The notes under the pieces: generated by a model | Told to the model about the DNA's origin: nothing | What the model saw: only the letters and a program-made list of their open reading frames with translations | Databases searched by the model: none | Shown: in pieces, positions 47,968 to 58,532 of the stretch | Layout: every line of letters starts with the position of its first letter | Numbering within the stretch: position 1 is the first letter of the stretch | Source: a bacterium | Lineage (GTDB): Bacteria; Hinthialibacterota; Hinthialibacteria; OLB16 | Direction: 5' to 3' | NCBI GenBank assembly: GCA_022072055.1 | Contig: JAJVIK010000023.1 | Coordinates: 1 to 64,000, forward strand | DNA length: 64,000 bases | Translations under genes and position numbers: made by a program

Positions 47968-50900
47968 CTATGGGCGCTCGCTCGAGGGGCGCGGCGGCGG
48001 GGTGCCGGGCTTAAGCAGCTGGACGAGGTCCCTGGCGTCGATGCGGTGTTCCGCTGCATCCAGGTCGCAGCGTCCGTCATACCCCTCATCCCCGATGGAG
48101 AGCCTCCAAGTCCGTGCCGTCAAATGGACCCAATCCGAGCTCGATAGGGAAACGTCCGGCCCACTGAACATCCTTGACACGGGAGTCGAAACGACTGGTG
48201 GAGCGGGCCAATCCGGTGTCCGCAGTTTGCGAAAGTCCTTCCCTTGCGGGAGTGGGGACAGCCCTTTGGTCGACGAGGCGCTGAGATCGAACGCGGAGTC
48301 TTCGAAACAAGCCAGGCCAATCCAGTAGCCGCCGGATGTCAAGGCCGAGAAGTTGATCTGATCGATTACCTCGCCGATGTTTGTGCTGGATAAGTCGGGA
48401 TTCGGCGACTGATTTCCCGGAAACCAAGCCGCGAGATCACAATCCCCAAACAGCGGGTCAAACACAAAGTCGAGGAGCTGGCCACTGTTGAGGGGAATCA
48501 GAAGCCAGGTCACTTGACCCGAGAGCAGTGTGTCAAAGGGCTTCGCGACCGCCACGCTCGCATAGACGGGGAGTGAGACATTCCCAGAGGGGTCAGAGTA
48601 ATACACTTCCAGGTAGTACGATCCGCTCCAGAGGATGCGGTAAGCGGGGTCGATGACATGGTAAGGGATCCACCCGGTGTCCCAAGTCTGGACCCACCTC
48701 CCGGAGTCGTTCAACCACCATTCGCGGACATACAGCGACTCGACGACCCCGGAATCGTCACCGGCGGAATAGGAAATCCAGATCGAGTCTCCATTCACCA
48801 GTTTCGCCCCGCCGTTGATGGTCACCGTTCCGGTGGGGGCGTTCGGGTCAGAAGGAGGGGAGCCGGAAAGTTTCAGGTAGGACCACGACTGATTATTGTT
48901 CTCGTTGCTCTCCGCCACTGTGTGGCCGGGGTCCACCTCCGCGGTCAGGCTGTAACTCCCTGAAAGCCCCGCGGGATCGAATTCGGCCTCGAATGGAACC
49001 CATCGAGAAAAGGAGCCTTGCGACAAGTCCACGTAGGCTCCAAGCCCGGACGCGTGAAAGGTGGCGCTGTCCATGGAGTTCACGCTCAATTGGATCAAAA
49101 CCGTTTGGCTCCTCGGCTCTCCCGTGTAGGTCACAAAGACCGAGAAGTGGAAGGCGGCGTTCAGCGGGGCGTCGGTCGGATCCGTGCTGATCCCATAGGT
49201 TGAGAGCAAGGCAAGATCGGGGAGCGGGGGCGCGGTCGGGGTGACCGTCGGGGGGGATGTCGCGCTGGCTGTCGGAGTCTCCGTGGGGAAGGGCGTGGGG
49301 CTGAGCGTGAGCGTGGGGGTCTGGGTGACCGTGGGGGTCGGGCCGGGGGTGGGGATTTCCAGCGCTTCCGCGAAAGCCCAAGGGGAAAGCTGAGTGGCCG
49401 ACTGGATGGTCGCGGTGTGGGCCACTGAATCCACCCATGTGGCAGCCTTGCTCCATCCCAGATTGCCGTACCGGTGCAGCAGCGCGTGGTCCAGGGGGAA
49501 GTCTCCCGGAAGGGCGGCCGGATCGTAGTTCACTCGGAGCAGGGAAGGGGGCAGAGCGCTCCCGGACATGAAAGTGTCCTGGAGCAACATCCAGTATTGG
49601 TCGGCCACCGCAAGGTCCGTTGCCCCCCCAACTCGAAACAGAGCAGGGGCGTGATCGAGGCTCCAGGCCGCGACCAGGGGTTTCCCGGGTTGAACCACGC
49701 CCGATTGAACCTCCACGCCGCTCACGCCGAAGGAAGTCCAGGTGGCGGAGGAGAGATCCACACGGTGTAACTCCTGAGTGGGCGCGCCCGGTCCTTCTCT
49801 CAAGATGCTGAATCCACTGCTTCCCACTCCCACGCCAAACAGGGTTCCCGTGGAAGCGGTCGCGAGCGCTTCGATCGAACTCGACAAGCCGGCGAGGACT
49901 CTTGTCGCGCCGGCCCCTGAGAACTTCCAAAGCCGTCCGAGTCCCCCGCCGATATAGATGCCGGGGGTGGTCTGCGCGGCGTAGACCCCATCCGGCCCCG
50001 CGACGATTGCGAGGAAATCATCCCCTGGGCGGATTTCGACTCCCGTCATCTGCTGCCAGTTCGTCCCAGACCTTCGCCACGCGCTGCCGTCCACCCCCAC
50101 CGCGTAGACATCCGGACCGAAACCCGAGATCCCCGCGAGAGCCACCGCGCCCGGCGTGGTTTCCTCGCTCCAGGTGTTTCCGTTGTACCGCCAGATTCTT
50201 CCCTGGTCGGAGGCGATGAAGATTTCGGTATCCGAACGGCCCCAGATACAGGTGAAACCCACCCCCACCGGAACCTGCTCGAATGGAAATATCGTGCTCC
50301 ACTCGGGACCGTCATACCGTTGGACCCGAACCGTCTCACAGGCGTACAAGACACCCGTCGGCGAGCGCCAGAATTCCTTAACGCTGAATGGAGTGGACCC
50401 GTAATTCGAGGTTCCCAGGGATTCCCATGTGGCTCCATTCCAATGGTAGGTCCCATGGCTGAAATCACTCATGGCGGACCAGTTGACCACGATGTCATCG
50501 AAGTCGCTCGCCAGCATGGCCCGGACCCAGGTTTGCGTGTTCATTCCAGCCGGGAGGACCGGGAAACGCATCAGTTTTCCGCCGTCGAAGTACTGAATCG
50601 GGTAGTCCTGGGTGAGCTCCGTCATCCCATACAGGAGGAACCCATGCGGACCGCACCCTGTGGCGCGGACTTGGCTGACCAGGGCGGAGGCGGTCTCCCC
50701 CGCGGACAGCGGAGACAGGACTCCGCCGCTTGGCAGAAACTCATGGGTGACTCCCCCGGGGCCGGCGAGGTACAAGCGTCCCGGCGCGCCGGTCCCCGTG
50801 AACCACTGGTTTCGGATTTTGCCGAAAAACTCGTGTCGGACCGGGTTGCCGGTCCCATCCCAGACCCGGATATGGTGGTTCCCCATCAGATAGATCTCGG

Positions 50901-51726
50901 TTGCTGAAGCCCCCCAAATCGCGTTGATGGTGTCGTCTTCGCCAGGCGCCTGAGGAAGAACAATTTCGCTCCAAGTCCCATTGGCGTTGCGCTTGTAGAC
51001 CTGACCGTGGTTACCCGTCGCGTACAAATGATCCAGATCGGACCCCCACAGGTCCATCAGCAGATTGGTGGAGAAGGAGCCTGTCTCCAGCTTCTGTTCC
51101 AGCTGCCAGACCCCATGATCGCGATGGACAATCTGACCGTGGGTCCCCGCCGCGAAAACATGGTCCGGACCAAGCGCAAAGACAGCGAGGAAACGTCCCT
51201 CCAAGGCCGAGGGAAGGAGGTCAAAGCTCCACGTTGCTCCATCCCAATGAACCAGCGAGGGCCCTCCATCGTTGGTCGCCCAGGCGTTGTCGGGCGCGAT
51301 GGCGAAGACGGACCCGAGGACATAGGTGTAATCCAAGAACATCGGGGGAGGCACATCGCTCCACGTCGATCCGTCGAAGTGGAGCACCAGGCTGCGCGCG
51401 TGCTGATCGGACGCGTAGGCATCGCCACCCACCGCCCAGATGTCGGTGGCCGAGGTTCCATGAATCGAGAAGATGGTTCGCTGGGTGGGGACAACTTCCT
51501 GGTTCCAGGCATTCCCGTTCCAGTGAAGCAGGGTTCCACCCTCTCCCCCGAAATAGACATTGTCCGGGCCCATCGCCCAGGCGGCGTGCAGGGTGTTCCC
51601 CTGAGGTAGCGGGGAGTGGAAGCGCCATTCGGCGGCCACGGCGACAGCCCAGAGTGCAAGCAGAATTCCGATCAGGATGGCTCGCAGAAGGATGCGGGCG
51701 GGGGTGAGGCAGTGGGAAAAGTGCAT
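47968..51726 (-). CDS. Secreted propeller/CARDB protein with PT-rich linker and dockerin-like C-terminus
   Basis: Signal/TM near N-term; GTSATDIWAVGG / GTHGQIVHRDHGVW-type propeller repeats; PTPGPTPTVTQTPTLTLSPTPFPTETPTASAT linker; CARDB-like domain; C-term GYDGRCDLDAAEHRIDARDLVQLL. Confidence 0.75.
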   Translation of the reverse strand: MHFSHCLTPARILLRAILIGILLALWAVAVAAEWRFHSPLPQGNTLHAAWAMGPDNVYFGGEGGTLLHWNGNAWNQEVVPTQRTIFSIHGTSATDIWAVGGDAYASDQHARSLVLHFDGSTWSDVPPPMFLDYTYVLGSVFAIAPDNAWATNDGGPSLVHWDGATWSFDLLPSALEGRFLAVFALGPDHVFAAGTHGQIVHRDHGVWQLEQKLETGSFSTNLLMDLWGSDLDHLYATGNHGQVYKRNANGTWSEIVLPQAPGEDDTINAIWGASATEIYLMGNHHIRVWDGTGNPVRHEFFGKIRNQWFTGTGAPGRLYLAGPGGVTHEFLPSGGVLSPLSAGETASALVSQVRATGCGPHGFLLYGMTELTQDYPIQYFDGGKLMRFPVLPAGMNTQTWVRAMLASDFDDIVVNWSAMSDFSHGTYHWNGATWESLGTSNYGSTPFSVKEFWRSPTGVLYACETVRVQRYDGPEWSTIFPFEQVPVGVGFTCIWGRSDTEIFIASDQGRIWRYNGNTWSEETTPGAVALAGISGFGPDVYAVGVDGSAWRRSGTNWQQMTGVEIRPGDDFLAIVAGPDGVYAAQTTPGIYIGGGLGRLWKFSGAGATRVLAGLSSSIEALATASTGTLFGVGVGSSGFSILREGPGAPTQELHRVDLSSATWTSFGVSGVEVQSGVVQPGKPLVAAWSLDHAPALFRVGGATDLAVADQYWMLLQDTFMSGSALPPSLLRVNYDPAALPGDFPLDHALLHRYGNLGWSKAATWVDSVAHTATIQSATQLSPWAFAEALEIPTPGPTPTVTQTPTLTLSPTPFPTETPTASATSPPTVTPTAPPLPDLALLSTYGISTDPTDAPLNAAFHFSVFVTYTGEPRSQTVLIQLSVNSMDSATFHASGLGAYVDLSQGSFSRWVPFEAEFDPAGLSGSYSLTAEVDPGHTVAESNENNNQSWSYLKLSGSPPSDPNAPTGTVTINGGAKLVNGDSIWISYSAGDDSGVVESLYVREWWLNDSGRWVQTWDTGWIPYHVIDPAYRILWSGSYYLEVYYSDPSGNVSLPVYASVAVAKPFDTLLSGQVTWLLIPLNSGQLLDFVFDPLFGDCDLAAWFPGNQSPNPDLSSTNIGEVIDQINFSALTSGGYWIGLACFEDSAFDLSASSTKGLSPLPQGKDFRKLRTPDWPAPPVVSTPVSRMFSGPDVSLSSSDWVHLTARTWRLSIGDEGYDGRCDLDAAEHRIDARDLVQLLKPGTPPPRPSSERP

Positions 51727-51812
51727 GGCGAGCCTCCCTTCGACTCAGCAAGGCGTGGGCGGCTCGAATCAGTGGGTATTCTACACCTCCTTTACCTCAA
51801 TTTCATCAGACC

Positions 51813-52478
51813 TCAGACCCCAGCCCGATAAGGGCTGTAATCATCATTCACATTCCCGAGCGGGGATTTTTGAGTCCGGATGATATCCCCAGCGGTCACC
51901 AGGCCATTGGTGGGACTGTAAGGGAGGTTCGGGTTCCATTCTCGGTCCGGCCCGACACAGTTGAGGCGCCATGACCCACTCCAAACCAAAGTGTTCGGGT
52001 TGCCATAGCGATTCACCAGAATCGGGAAACTCGCCGACTTCTCGCGGAGCTCGATGATGTTCTCGTAGCTGTATCGTCTCCAGAGCTCCTCGGGAAACTC
52101 AAGGTGACGGGCGTAGTTTCCACCGAAAGGGCAATAGAGGCTCGCGCTTTCCAAGTACTTGATCGGGGTGGTGAGAGAATCGGGGACATACCACCACTTG
52201 AGGTCGGATCCGGCAAGCGGGGCGATCCCTCCCGTGAAACCTGGCTCAATCATGGTCGGGTACTTGCGGTAGTCGATCTGATATTCCTCGAGCGCGGTCG
52301 CAACCGTGCGCAGGTCGGCGGAGGCGCGGGTGACCTTGGCGCGAGTCATCGCCGCCAGCATGTTCGGGATCGCGATGGCAATCAGAATCAGAACAATGGC
52401 GATGACAATCAGGAGCTCGATCAAGGTGAAACCGAACCCCCGGCGAGGGTTCCACGCGGAACAAGGATGAGAGTTCAT
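51813..52478 (-). CDS. Type II secretion/type IV pilus pseudopilin
   Basis: RRGFGFTLIELLIVIAIVLILIAIAIPNMLAAMTRAKV prepilin cleavage motif and hydrophobic helix. Confidence 0.9.
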   Translation of the reverse strand: MNSHPCSAWNPRRGFGFTLIELLIVIAIVLILIAIAIPNMLAAMTRAKVTRASADLRTVATALEEYQIDYRKYPTMIEPGFTGGIAPLAGSDLKWWYVPDSLTTPIKYLESASLYCPFGGNYARHLEFPEELWRRYSYENIIELREKSASFPILVNRYGNPNTLVWSGSWRLNCVGPDREWNPNLPYSPTNGLVTAGDIIRTQKSPLGNVNDDYSPYRAGV

Positions 52479-52572
52479 GGGCGGTGAACCAGTCCCTTTC
52501 TAACAGAATGGAGGATTGGATCGGCTTAAGAACCAAGCGGGGCTTACTTTACCATCCGGATCGCTCTCCTGC

Positions 52573-54744
52573 CTATCCTTGTGGGGATGCCGGTGTGGCG
52601 CGATGGATTTCCTGGAAGAGATGGACCCATGTTTCAAGGTATTCGGATTTCTCGCGCGAGACCCAAGCTCGAAAACCAGGCAGGACCCAAGGGCGATGGC
52701 GGAGAGGATTGTGCGCGAGCAGTTCCGGCATCTTGGAGCTCACCTGGACAAAGAACTCTCCAGCGGATGGACTCACTGAAAGGTGGAGTCGAGGGTCGTT
52801 GAAAACAGTTTTGAAATCGGATGCTCCCAGGCCGATCAGGAGACGGTCCAAGTAGGGTTCCCAGACCCACAGGACATTTAACCCTGGCCTTTCGAGGAAG
52901 CCCCTCAGGTGAAACCCGAGTCCGACACCGAGAACTGTCGGAAGGCCTTGGCGGTCCCCGCTTGGCGCGGAGGTCCATTCCCTCACCTCCCGCCAAGGGT
53001 TCGCCACGGCGGGGGTTTCCGCCAGGGTGTGACCGTTCCGATCCATGATGAGCATCCGAGGATAACCCTCCTCATCGCGCGACCACTCGCAGCGCTCTCC
53101 GCGTTCCAGGACACCCTCCTGAAGGATCGACAGTCTTCCCGCGAGCGCCTTGGCCGGCTCCGGCCACCTACCGGCGAGCACTTCAAGGTTTGCCTGGGCC
53201 ATGCTCAACCGCGTGGAGGGTGCGAGCTCCCCTCTCCATCGACCGACGCCATCCGGACCGACCGAATCCGAGGCGCGCCGTCCGGCGCGCCGTTCCCGGG
53301 GCGGTTGACAGAGCTCGCGGAGAGCAAGATCGGCTTCGCCCTGCAACCTGTGGGCGGGCGCTTCGGATGCGGATCCGGTCAATTCCTCGAGCACGAGAAG
53401 CCCTTCCGAGCGCCCCATGGCGCCCTCGATGATCGCGCCCTGACGAGAGAGGTTATACACCGGGACTGAGGCGAGACGAACTTGATGCGTGATGCCGAGG
53501 AGACTGATCAGGAAGGCTGTGCAGGTGGCCACCGCGCCGCCTTCCACGGAGGGGACCTCGAAAACGCCCGGTTGGGACCGCGAGAATTGGTCCGATCCAT
53601 CGTATATCGTCCCGGAGGCGTGGTGACGGCCCCCGCAGTAGGCCAGATCGATGCCGGCGAGGAAAACCGGCGACCCGCCAAGCTTGAGCGCGAGATCGAG
53701 CGCGGTGGAACCGACAGTCTGGTTCAGCACCAATGCTCCCTTGGAGCTGAAGTAACGAGTCGGGTGCATTTCGAGTTCCAGGAGTTCCGCGGTCGGGAAC
53801 GGGGAGGCGCTCGCAATCCATGCTGTTTCTTGGTAATCGCGCAGAAGGGGAGGAAAGACCCCGCCATAAAACACCGGGAGGAATTCGACTCCTCGCGCCC
53901 TCAGGAAGTGATCGCGGTTCCTCTCCCCCGAATCCATCGCCACCGCGATGTCCACACGAATTCCCGCGCGCGCTAGAGCCGCCACCGCCGTATCGCAGGC
54001 CACGGTGAGAACGCGGTCTTGGGCGACTCGCAGAATCGGCAGAAGCTCCTCGAGACCGGGACCAGCCCCCACCGCCACGATGGGCGCGCCCCTGAGCCTG
54101 CCGAAAAGGCGGCGGATTCCCGGACGGTTCTGAATGATCGGCCAGTTCACCCCCAAGTTGGCGGGCTTGGGGTAGTAGTCGAGCAGCGAGCGGAGGAGGA
54201 ACGAGGCCAGCTCGGGCGCCACGGCCGCGAGCGCCTCGAACCAATCGCGGAGGAAGGTGGGCTTCGGGAAGAGAGAGGGAGGATCGACCATGAAGCGCAG
54301 TTGAAGCTCAGGGCCCCCCAATCGCCTCAGCCACGCGTGGGTCCGTTCGGACGCTTCTCGGGGGGATTCGGTGACGAGAACCTCCACATTGGGGTGGTCA
54401 AGGACTGGGCGGGCGTCCGTCGTGGCCAGGCACAGAGAGAAGGTCCAGGGATCGGACTCGACCAGCAGGAAGCGTGTTCCCCGTTCGGCGCGCTCCAGGA
54501 TGTGGGGGAGGTGATAACCCAAGCCAAGCCCGTGGAACACGCACAGCGGGGTATCCGAATTCCACCGCTCCCTCCACCACTGCTCGGCGCGCCGTTCCGG
54601 ATCCTCGATGTGATTGAGGATGCCCTGTTGACCCAATTCGTTTCGGTACAGGAGCGTGCGGGCGCCGTTCGGGAGGGAGAGGAGATGGTGGGAGAGGGGA
54701 AGGGGGGAAGAGGGGGGAGGGAGGGGCAAGGGATCTCTATCCAT
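52573..54744 (-). CDS. DUF115/Maf-like motility-associated glycosyltransferase family protein
   Basis: NWPIIQNRPGIRRLFGRLRGAPIVAVGAGPGLEELLPIL...VLTVACDTAVAALARAGIRVDIAVAMDSGERN...FLAGIDLAYCGGRHHASGT. Confidence 0.8.
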   Translation of the reverse strand: MDRDPLPLPPPSSPLPLSHHLLSLPNGARTLLYRNELGQQGILNHIEDPERRAEQWWRERWNSDTPLCVFHGLGLGYHLPHILERAERGTRFLLVESDPWTFSLCLATTDARPVLDHPNVEVLVTESPREASERTHAWLRRLGGPELQLRFMVDPPSLFPKPTFLRDWFEALAAVAPELASFLLRSLLDYYPKPANLGVNWPIIQNRPGIRRLFGRLRGAPIVAVGAGPGLEELLPILRVAQDRVLTVACDTAVAALARAGIRVDIAVAMDSGERNRDHFLRARGVEFLPVFYGGVFPPLLRDYQETAWIASASPFPTAELLELEMHPTRYFSSKGALVLNQTVGSTALDLALKLGGSPVFLAGIDLAYCGGRHHASGTIYDGSDQFSRSQPGVFEVPSVEGGAVATCTAFLISLLGITHQVRLASVPVYNLSRQGAIIEGAMGRSEGLLVLEELTGSASEAPAHRLQGEADLALRELCQPPRERRAGRRASDSVGPDGVGRWRGELAPSTRLSMAQANLEVLAGRWPEPAKALAGRLSILQEGVLERGERCEWSRDEEGYPRMLIMDRNGHTLAETPAVANPWREVREWTSAPSGDRQGLPTVLGVGLGFHLRGFLERPGLNVLWVWEPYLDRLLIGLGASDFKTVFNDPRLHLSVSPSAGEFFVQVSSKMPELLAHNPLRHRPWVLPGFRAWVSREKSEYLETWVHLFQEIHRATPASPQG

Positions 54745-54747
54745 CCC

Positions 54748-55701
54748 CTACTCCCCCGCGGCGGCGAGCTCCTCGGCCACATCCCGCCGTTGCGGAGTGG
54801 CCAGCAGGAACAACACCGCCATGCGAACCGCCACGCCGTTGGTCACCTGATCGTGGATGCGGGCGGCGGGACCATCGGCCACGTAATCGTTGATCTCCAC
54901 CCCTCGATTCATCGGACCCGGGTGCATCACGATGGCATCCGGCTTGGCCAGCGCCAGACGGTCCGGAGTCAACCCGAACAGGTGATAGTACTCGCGGATG
55001 GTGGGGAAGAAATGCGACCCCTGGCGCTCCTTCTGGATTCGGAGCATGTACACGACATCCGCGCCATCAAGCGCCTCCTCCAAGCGGCGGCACACACGCG
55101 CGCCCATCTCCTCGATTCCCCTTGGGACAAGCGTGGCCGGACCGGTGACTCGCACATTGGCCCCCATCTTGGTCAGCGCCCAGATGTTCGAGCGCGCCAC
55201 TCGGCTGAAGGTGATGTCCCCGATGATCGCGACCTCCAGCCCGGCCAGGGTCCCCTTGTTCTCCCGGATGGTGAAGAGGTCCAGCAGGGCCTGAGTCGGA
55301 TGGGCGTGCGCGCCATCCCCCGCGTTGATGATCGGCACGGGTATCCGCTCCGCGAGAAAATGGCAGGCTCCGGCGAAGGAATGACGCATGACAAACAGGT
55401 CGGCCTTCATCGCCAGAAGCGTGTGAAAGGTGTCGATCAGGGACTCCCCCTTCACGAAACTGCTGCGCTCCGAGGCGATGTTGATCACATCGGCGGAAAG
55501 GCGCTTGGCCGCGAGCTCGAAGGAGGTTCGAGTCCGAGTGCTCGGTTCGAAGAAGATGTTGACCACGGTCTTCCCGCGCAAGGAAGGGACGCGCTTGACC
55601 GAGCGCATGAAGATTTCCTTGAATGGCGCCGCCGTGTCGAGTATCTCGTGAATCTCCTCGGCGGATAGAGATTCGATGTCAAGAAGGTCTTTTCGATCCA
55701 T
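54748..55701 (-). CDS. pyrB: Aspartate carbamoyltransferase catalytic subunit
   Basis: [72 protein letters not shown]. Confidence 0.96.
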   Translation of the reverse strand: MDRKDLLDIESLSAEEIHEILDTAAPFKEIFMRSVKRVPSLRGKTVVNIFFEPSTRTRTSFELAAKRLSADVINIASERSSFVKGESLIDTFHTLLAMKADLFVMRHSFAGACHFLAERIPVPIINAGDGAHAHPTQALLDLFTIRENKGTLAGLEVAIIGDITFSRVARSNIWALTKMGANVRVTGPATLVPRGIEEMGARVCRRLEEALDGADVVYMLRIQKERQGSHFFPTIREYYHLFGLTPDRLALAKPDAIVMHPGPMNRGVEINDYVADGPAARIHDQVTNGVAVRMAVLFLLATPQRRDVAEELAAAGE

Positions 55702-55723
55702 GGCGTTCCGGCCCCCACCCGGT

Positions 55724-56263
55724 TTACCCGCGCACTAATGTGACCTCGTCCAACCCGTCCAGCTCCTTCATTCTCACCCGAACCCTGTCGTCTTTCCGGG
55801 TTTCGACCACGATCCCTGCCGCATCCGGCTGAATCGGGAGTTCGCGGTGCCCGCGATCCACCAGGACGGCGAGGCGGATCGAGGCTGGGCGCCCGTAGTC
55901 CCCAAGCGATTCAATCGCCGCGCGGATGGTCCGACCGGTGAAAAGCACATCGTCCACCAGGACCAGCTCCATGTCGTCCACCGGAAACCGGATCCGGCTG
56001 CTCTGGAGTCGTGGTTTCACCCCCCGCAGGTCGTAGTCATCCCGATACAGGGTGATGTCCACGGTCCCGGAGGGCGCGTTCACCCCGTGGCGGCGGTCGA
56101 AAATCTCTTTGAGACGATCCGCGAGCGGGACCCCGTGCGTGTGAATCCCCACAAACGCCACTCGTTCCGGGCGCGAGGTTCTCGCGTCAATCGCCTCCGC
56201 CAGGGAGCGCACCGCGGCTTCCACCTGGGCGGCGCCGGCCAACACCTCGCTGGGTCCGTTCAT
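55724..56263 (-). CDS. pyrR: Bifunctional pyr operon regulator/uracil phosphoribosyltransferase
   Basis: [101 protein letters not shown]. Confidence 0.95.
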   Translation of the reverse strand: MNGPSEVLAGAAQVEAAVRSLAEAIDARTSRPERVAFVGIHTHGVPLADRLKEIFDRRHGVNAPSGTVDITLYRDDYDLRGVKPRLQSSRIRFPVDDMELVLVDDVLFTGRTIRAAIESLGDYGRPASIRLAVLVDRGHRELPIQPDAAGIVVETRKDDRVRVRMKELDGLDEVTLVRG

Positions 56264-56275
56264 CGACGTGGTTTC

Positions 56276-56671
56276 CTATTCTTCCTCATCCTCGTCGCCC
56301 CCCGGCCTGGACTTGGGCGCGGAGCCTTCAAGGACCGTGGCGACCGCCGAGCGATTGAGAGTGACCTTGACCCCTTCGGCGACCTCGAGAACAAGAGTCT
56401 TTTCCTTGGTCGCGCGCACCACGCCATGGATTCCGCCGCTGGTGACCACGCGATCCCCCTTCTGCAGGTTGTTGATCCGCTCCTGGTGTTTCCGTTGCTC
56501 GATGTGCTGGGGGCGGATCACGATGAAATAAAAAATCCCCATGAAGACCGTGATCATGATGAGGACTTGAAAGAGGTCGCCGCCTCCGCCTTGGCCGCCG
56601 CCGGGCGGAGGCATGAAGGCCCAGGCGCCCTGGGTCAGAAAGGCAAGGCTTAGGAGAAAAAATCGGATCAT
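56276..56671 (-). CDS. yajC: Preprotein translocase subunit YajC
   Basis: FQVLIMITVFMGIFYFIVIRPQHIEQRKHQERINNLQKGDRVVTSGGIHGVVRATKEKTLVLEVAEGVKVTLNRSAVATV. Confidence 0.92.
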   Translation of the reverse strand: MIRFFLLSLAFLTQGAWAFMPPPGGGQGGGGDLFQVLIMITVFMGIFYFIVIRPQHIEQRKHQERINNLQKGDRVVTSGGIHGVVRATKEKTLVLEVAEGVKVTLNRSAVATVLEGSAPKSRPGGDEDEEE

Positions 56672-57032
56672 GGTCTTGTTGGACACCCACCCCCCCGGTT
56701 TCAACTGAGCGGACTCTACCAGCCTTCCCCTCCGGTCGCAATTGGAGCTCCCGGCCCTCTCGCAAGCCGTTCGACTTCCTGAAGATGCGAAATATCCACA
56801 AAGCTCGGCTGTGGGTATGCTGTTATTCCTGAAGAAAACAGCCGACCCCCCTCGGTTGGAGCTTGACCGGGCGGGCTTCGCGGGTGGAGACTCTTCGCCG
56901 AACAGGGGCCGGGGGGGAGATCCTCGACATTCCCCTTGTGAAGCATTTTGTTTTTCTGGGCGCGCCCGCGATGGCCCGCCGGACATGCAACCTTGAACAC
57001 GACACACTACACTATGCGTTCACGAGCGAGTC

Positions 57033-58532
57033 ATGGCTGAGGTGATCGCCGCTCGCAATCTGCCTTTCAGCCTGGAGGCCGAAAAGGCTGTCCTTGCGGC
57101 CATGCTCCACGATGGGGCCGCCCTGCTCGCGGGCCTTGAGGTCCTTCGCGAGCTGGATGAAATGGCCAAGCGCGAGAGCGCCTCTCGTCGCGGAGCCAAG
57201 GGTAAGGATTCGCAGCCCACGGTCACCCTCTTCCACCACTCCCCTCATCAGATCCTCTTTGACCTGATCTCCGATCTGGAGAACCGAGGGCGCGCTCCCG
57301 ATTTCACCACTCTGATCGAGGAGGCGCGCGCGGGTGGGGTTTTGGACCGGGTGGGAGGGGCTTCGGGCATTCTGGAGATTGTCTCAGCCGCCGCGACCGG
57401 GGCCGGAGTTCGGGACTATGCCGAAATTGTCAAGGAGAAATACCTCAAGCGCAGGCTAATCTTTTCCTCTCAAGATGTCCTCGAGCGCGCCTACCAGGAT
57501 CAGGCGGACGCGGAAACCATCCTCGATCAAGCCGAGCGGGAGCTCCACGCGATTTCGGATAGCCGTCAGTCCGGCTCGTTTGTCCGCATCGGCGACATGC
57601 TGGCCTCGGTGGAAGAGAACCTGCTGGAGGCCTACCGCAAAAAGGGGATGGTCACCGGGGTTCCCACGAATTTCACCGAACTCGACAAGATGACCTCCGG
57701 GCTTCAGAAGACCGACTTGATCATCCTCGCCGCGCGGCCCTCCGTGGGCAAGACCTCTCTCGCGCTCAATATCGTGGAGAATATCGCCACGAAGTCGAAA
57801 CTCCCGGTGGGGATTTTCAGCCTGGAAATGAGCGCTGTTCAGGTCATCCAGAGGCTGATCTGCTCGATGGCCAAGGTGGACCTCAAACGTCTTCGGACCG
57901 GACACCTCTCAAGACGCGAAAGCGCGCAGGTGTTTCAGACCCTGGCGAGCCTTTACCCGCTTCCGGTTTACATCGACGACACGGCGGGACAGACCATCGC
58001 GGCCGTGCGAGCCAAAGCGTTGCGTCTCAAGCACAAGGAGCCGAACCTGGCGCTGATCGTGGTGGATTACCTCCAACTCATGGAGGCGGGTCACGCGCGA
58101 GGCGGCCAACGGAACCGTCAGGAGGAGGTTTCCGCCATCTCACGCGGACTGAAGGGCCTCGCGCGCGAACTGGGAGTGCCGGTGCTGGCCCTGTCGCAGC
58201 TCTCCCGTGGCGTGGAAAGCCGCGAGGATCAGTTACCGCGGCTTTCCGACCTGCGGGAATCGGGCGCGATCGAGCAGGATGCCGACGTGGTTCTGTTCAT
58301 TCACCGCAAGCGCCCCCGCAAGGATAGCGAGGAGGCCGAGGAGGATATCGCCGCCGAAATCATCATCGGGAAGCAGCGTAACGGTCCGGTCGGAAGCGTG
58401 CCTGTGGCGTTCATCTCGCGCTACGCCTCGTTCAATAACTTGGCGAGCTTCGATGCACCCGAGGAGATCCGTTCCCCTGAGGATGTCGAAGAGTACCTCG
58501 GGCCGGACGTGGAGGATGGAGTTCCTTTCTGA
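57033..58532 (+). CDS. dnaB: Replicative DNA helicase DnaB
   Basis: LPFSLEAEKAVLAAML, ARPSVGKTSLALNI, GIFSLEMSAVQVIQRLICS, LIVVDYLQLM, LSQLSRGVESREDQLPRLSDLRESGAIEQDADVVLFIHR. Confidence 0.95.
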   Translation: MAEVIAARNLPFSLEAEKAVLAAMLHDGAALLAGLEVLRELDEMAKRESASRRGAKGKDSQPTVTLFHHSPHQILFDLISDLENRGRAPDFTTLIEEARAGGVLDRVGGASGILEIVSAAATGAGVRDYAEIVKEKYLKRRLIFSSQDVLERAYQDQADAETILDQAERELHAISDSRQSGSFVRIGDMLASVEENLLEAYRKKGMVTGVPTNFTELDKMTSGLQKTDLIILAARPSVGKTSLALNIVENIATKSKLPVGIFSLEMSAVQVIQRLICSMAKVDLKRLRTGHLSRRESAQVFQTLASLYPLPVYIDDTAGQTIAAVRAKALRLKHKEPNLALIVVDYLQLMEAGHARGGQRNRQEEVSAISRGLKGLARELGVPVLALSQLSRGVESREDQLPRLSDLRESGAIEQDADVVLFIHRKRPRKDSEEAEEDIAAEIIIGKQRNGPVGSVPVAFISRYASFNNLASFDAPEEIRSPEDVEEYLGPDVEDGVPF

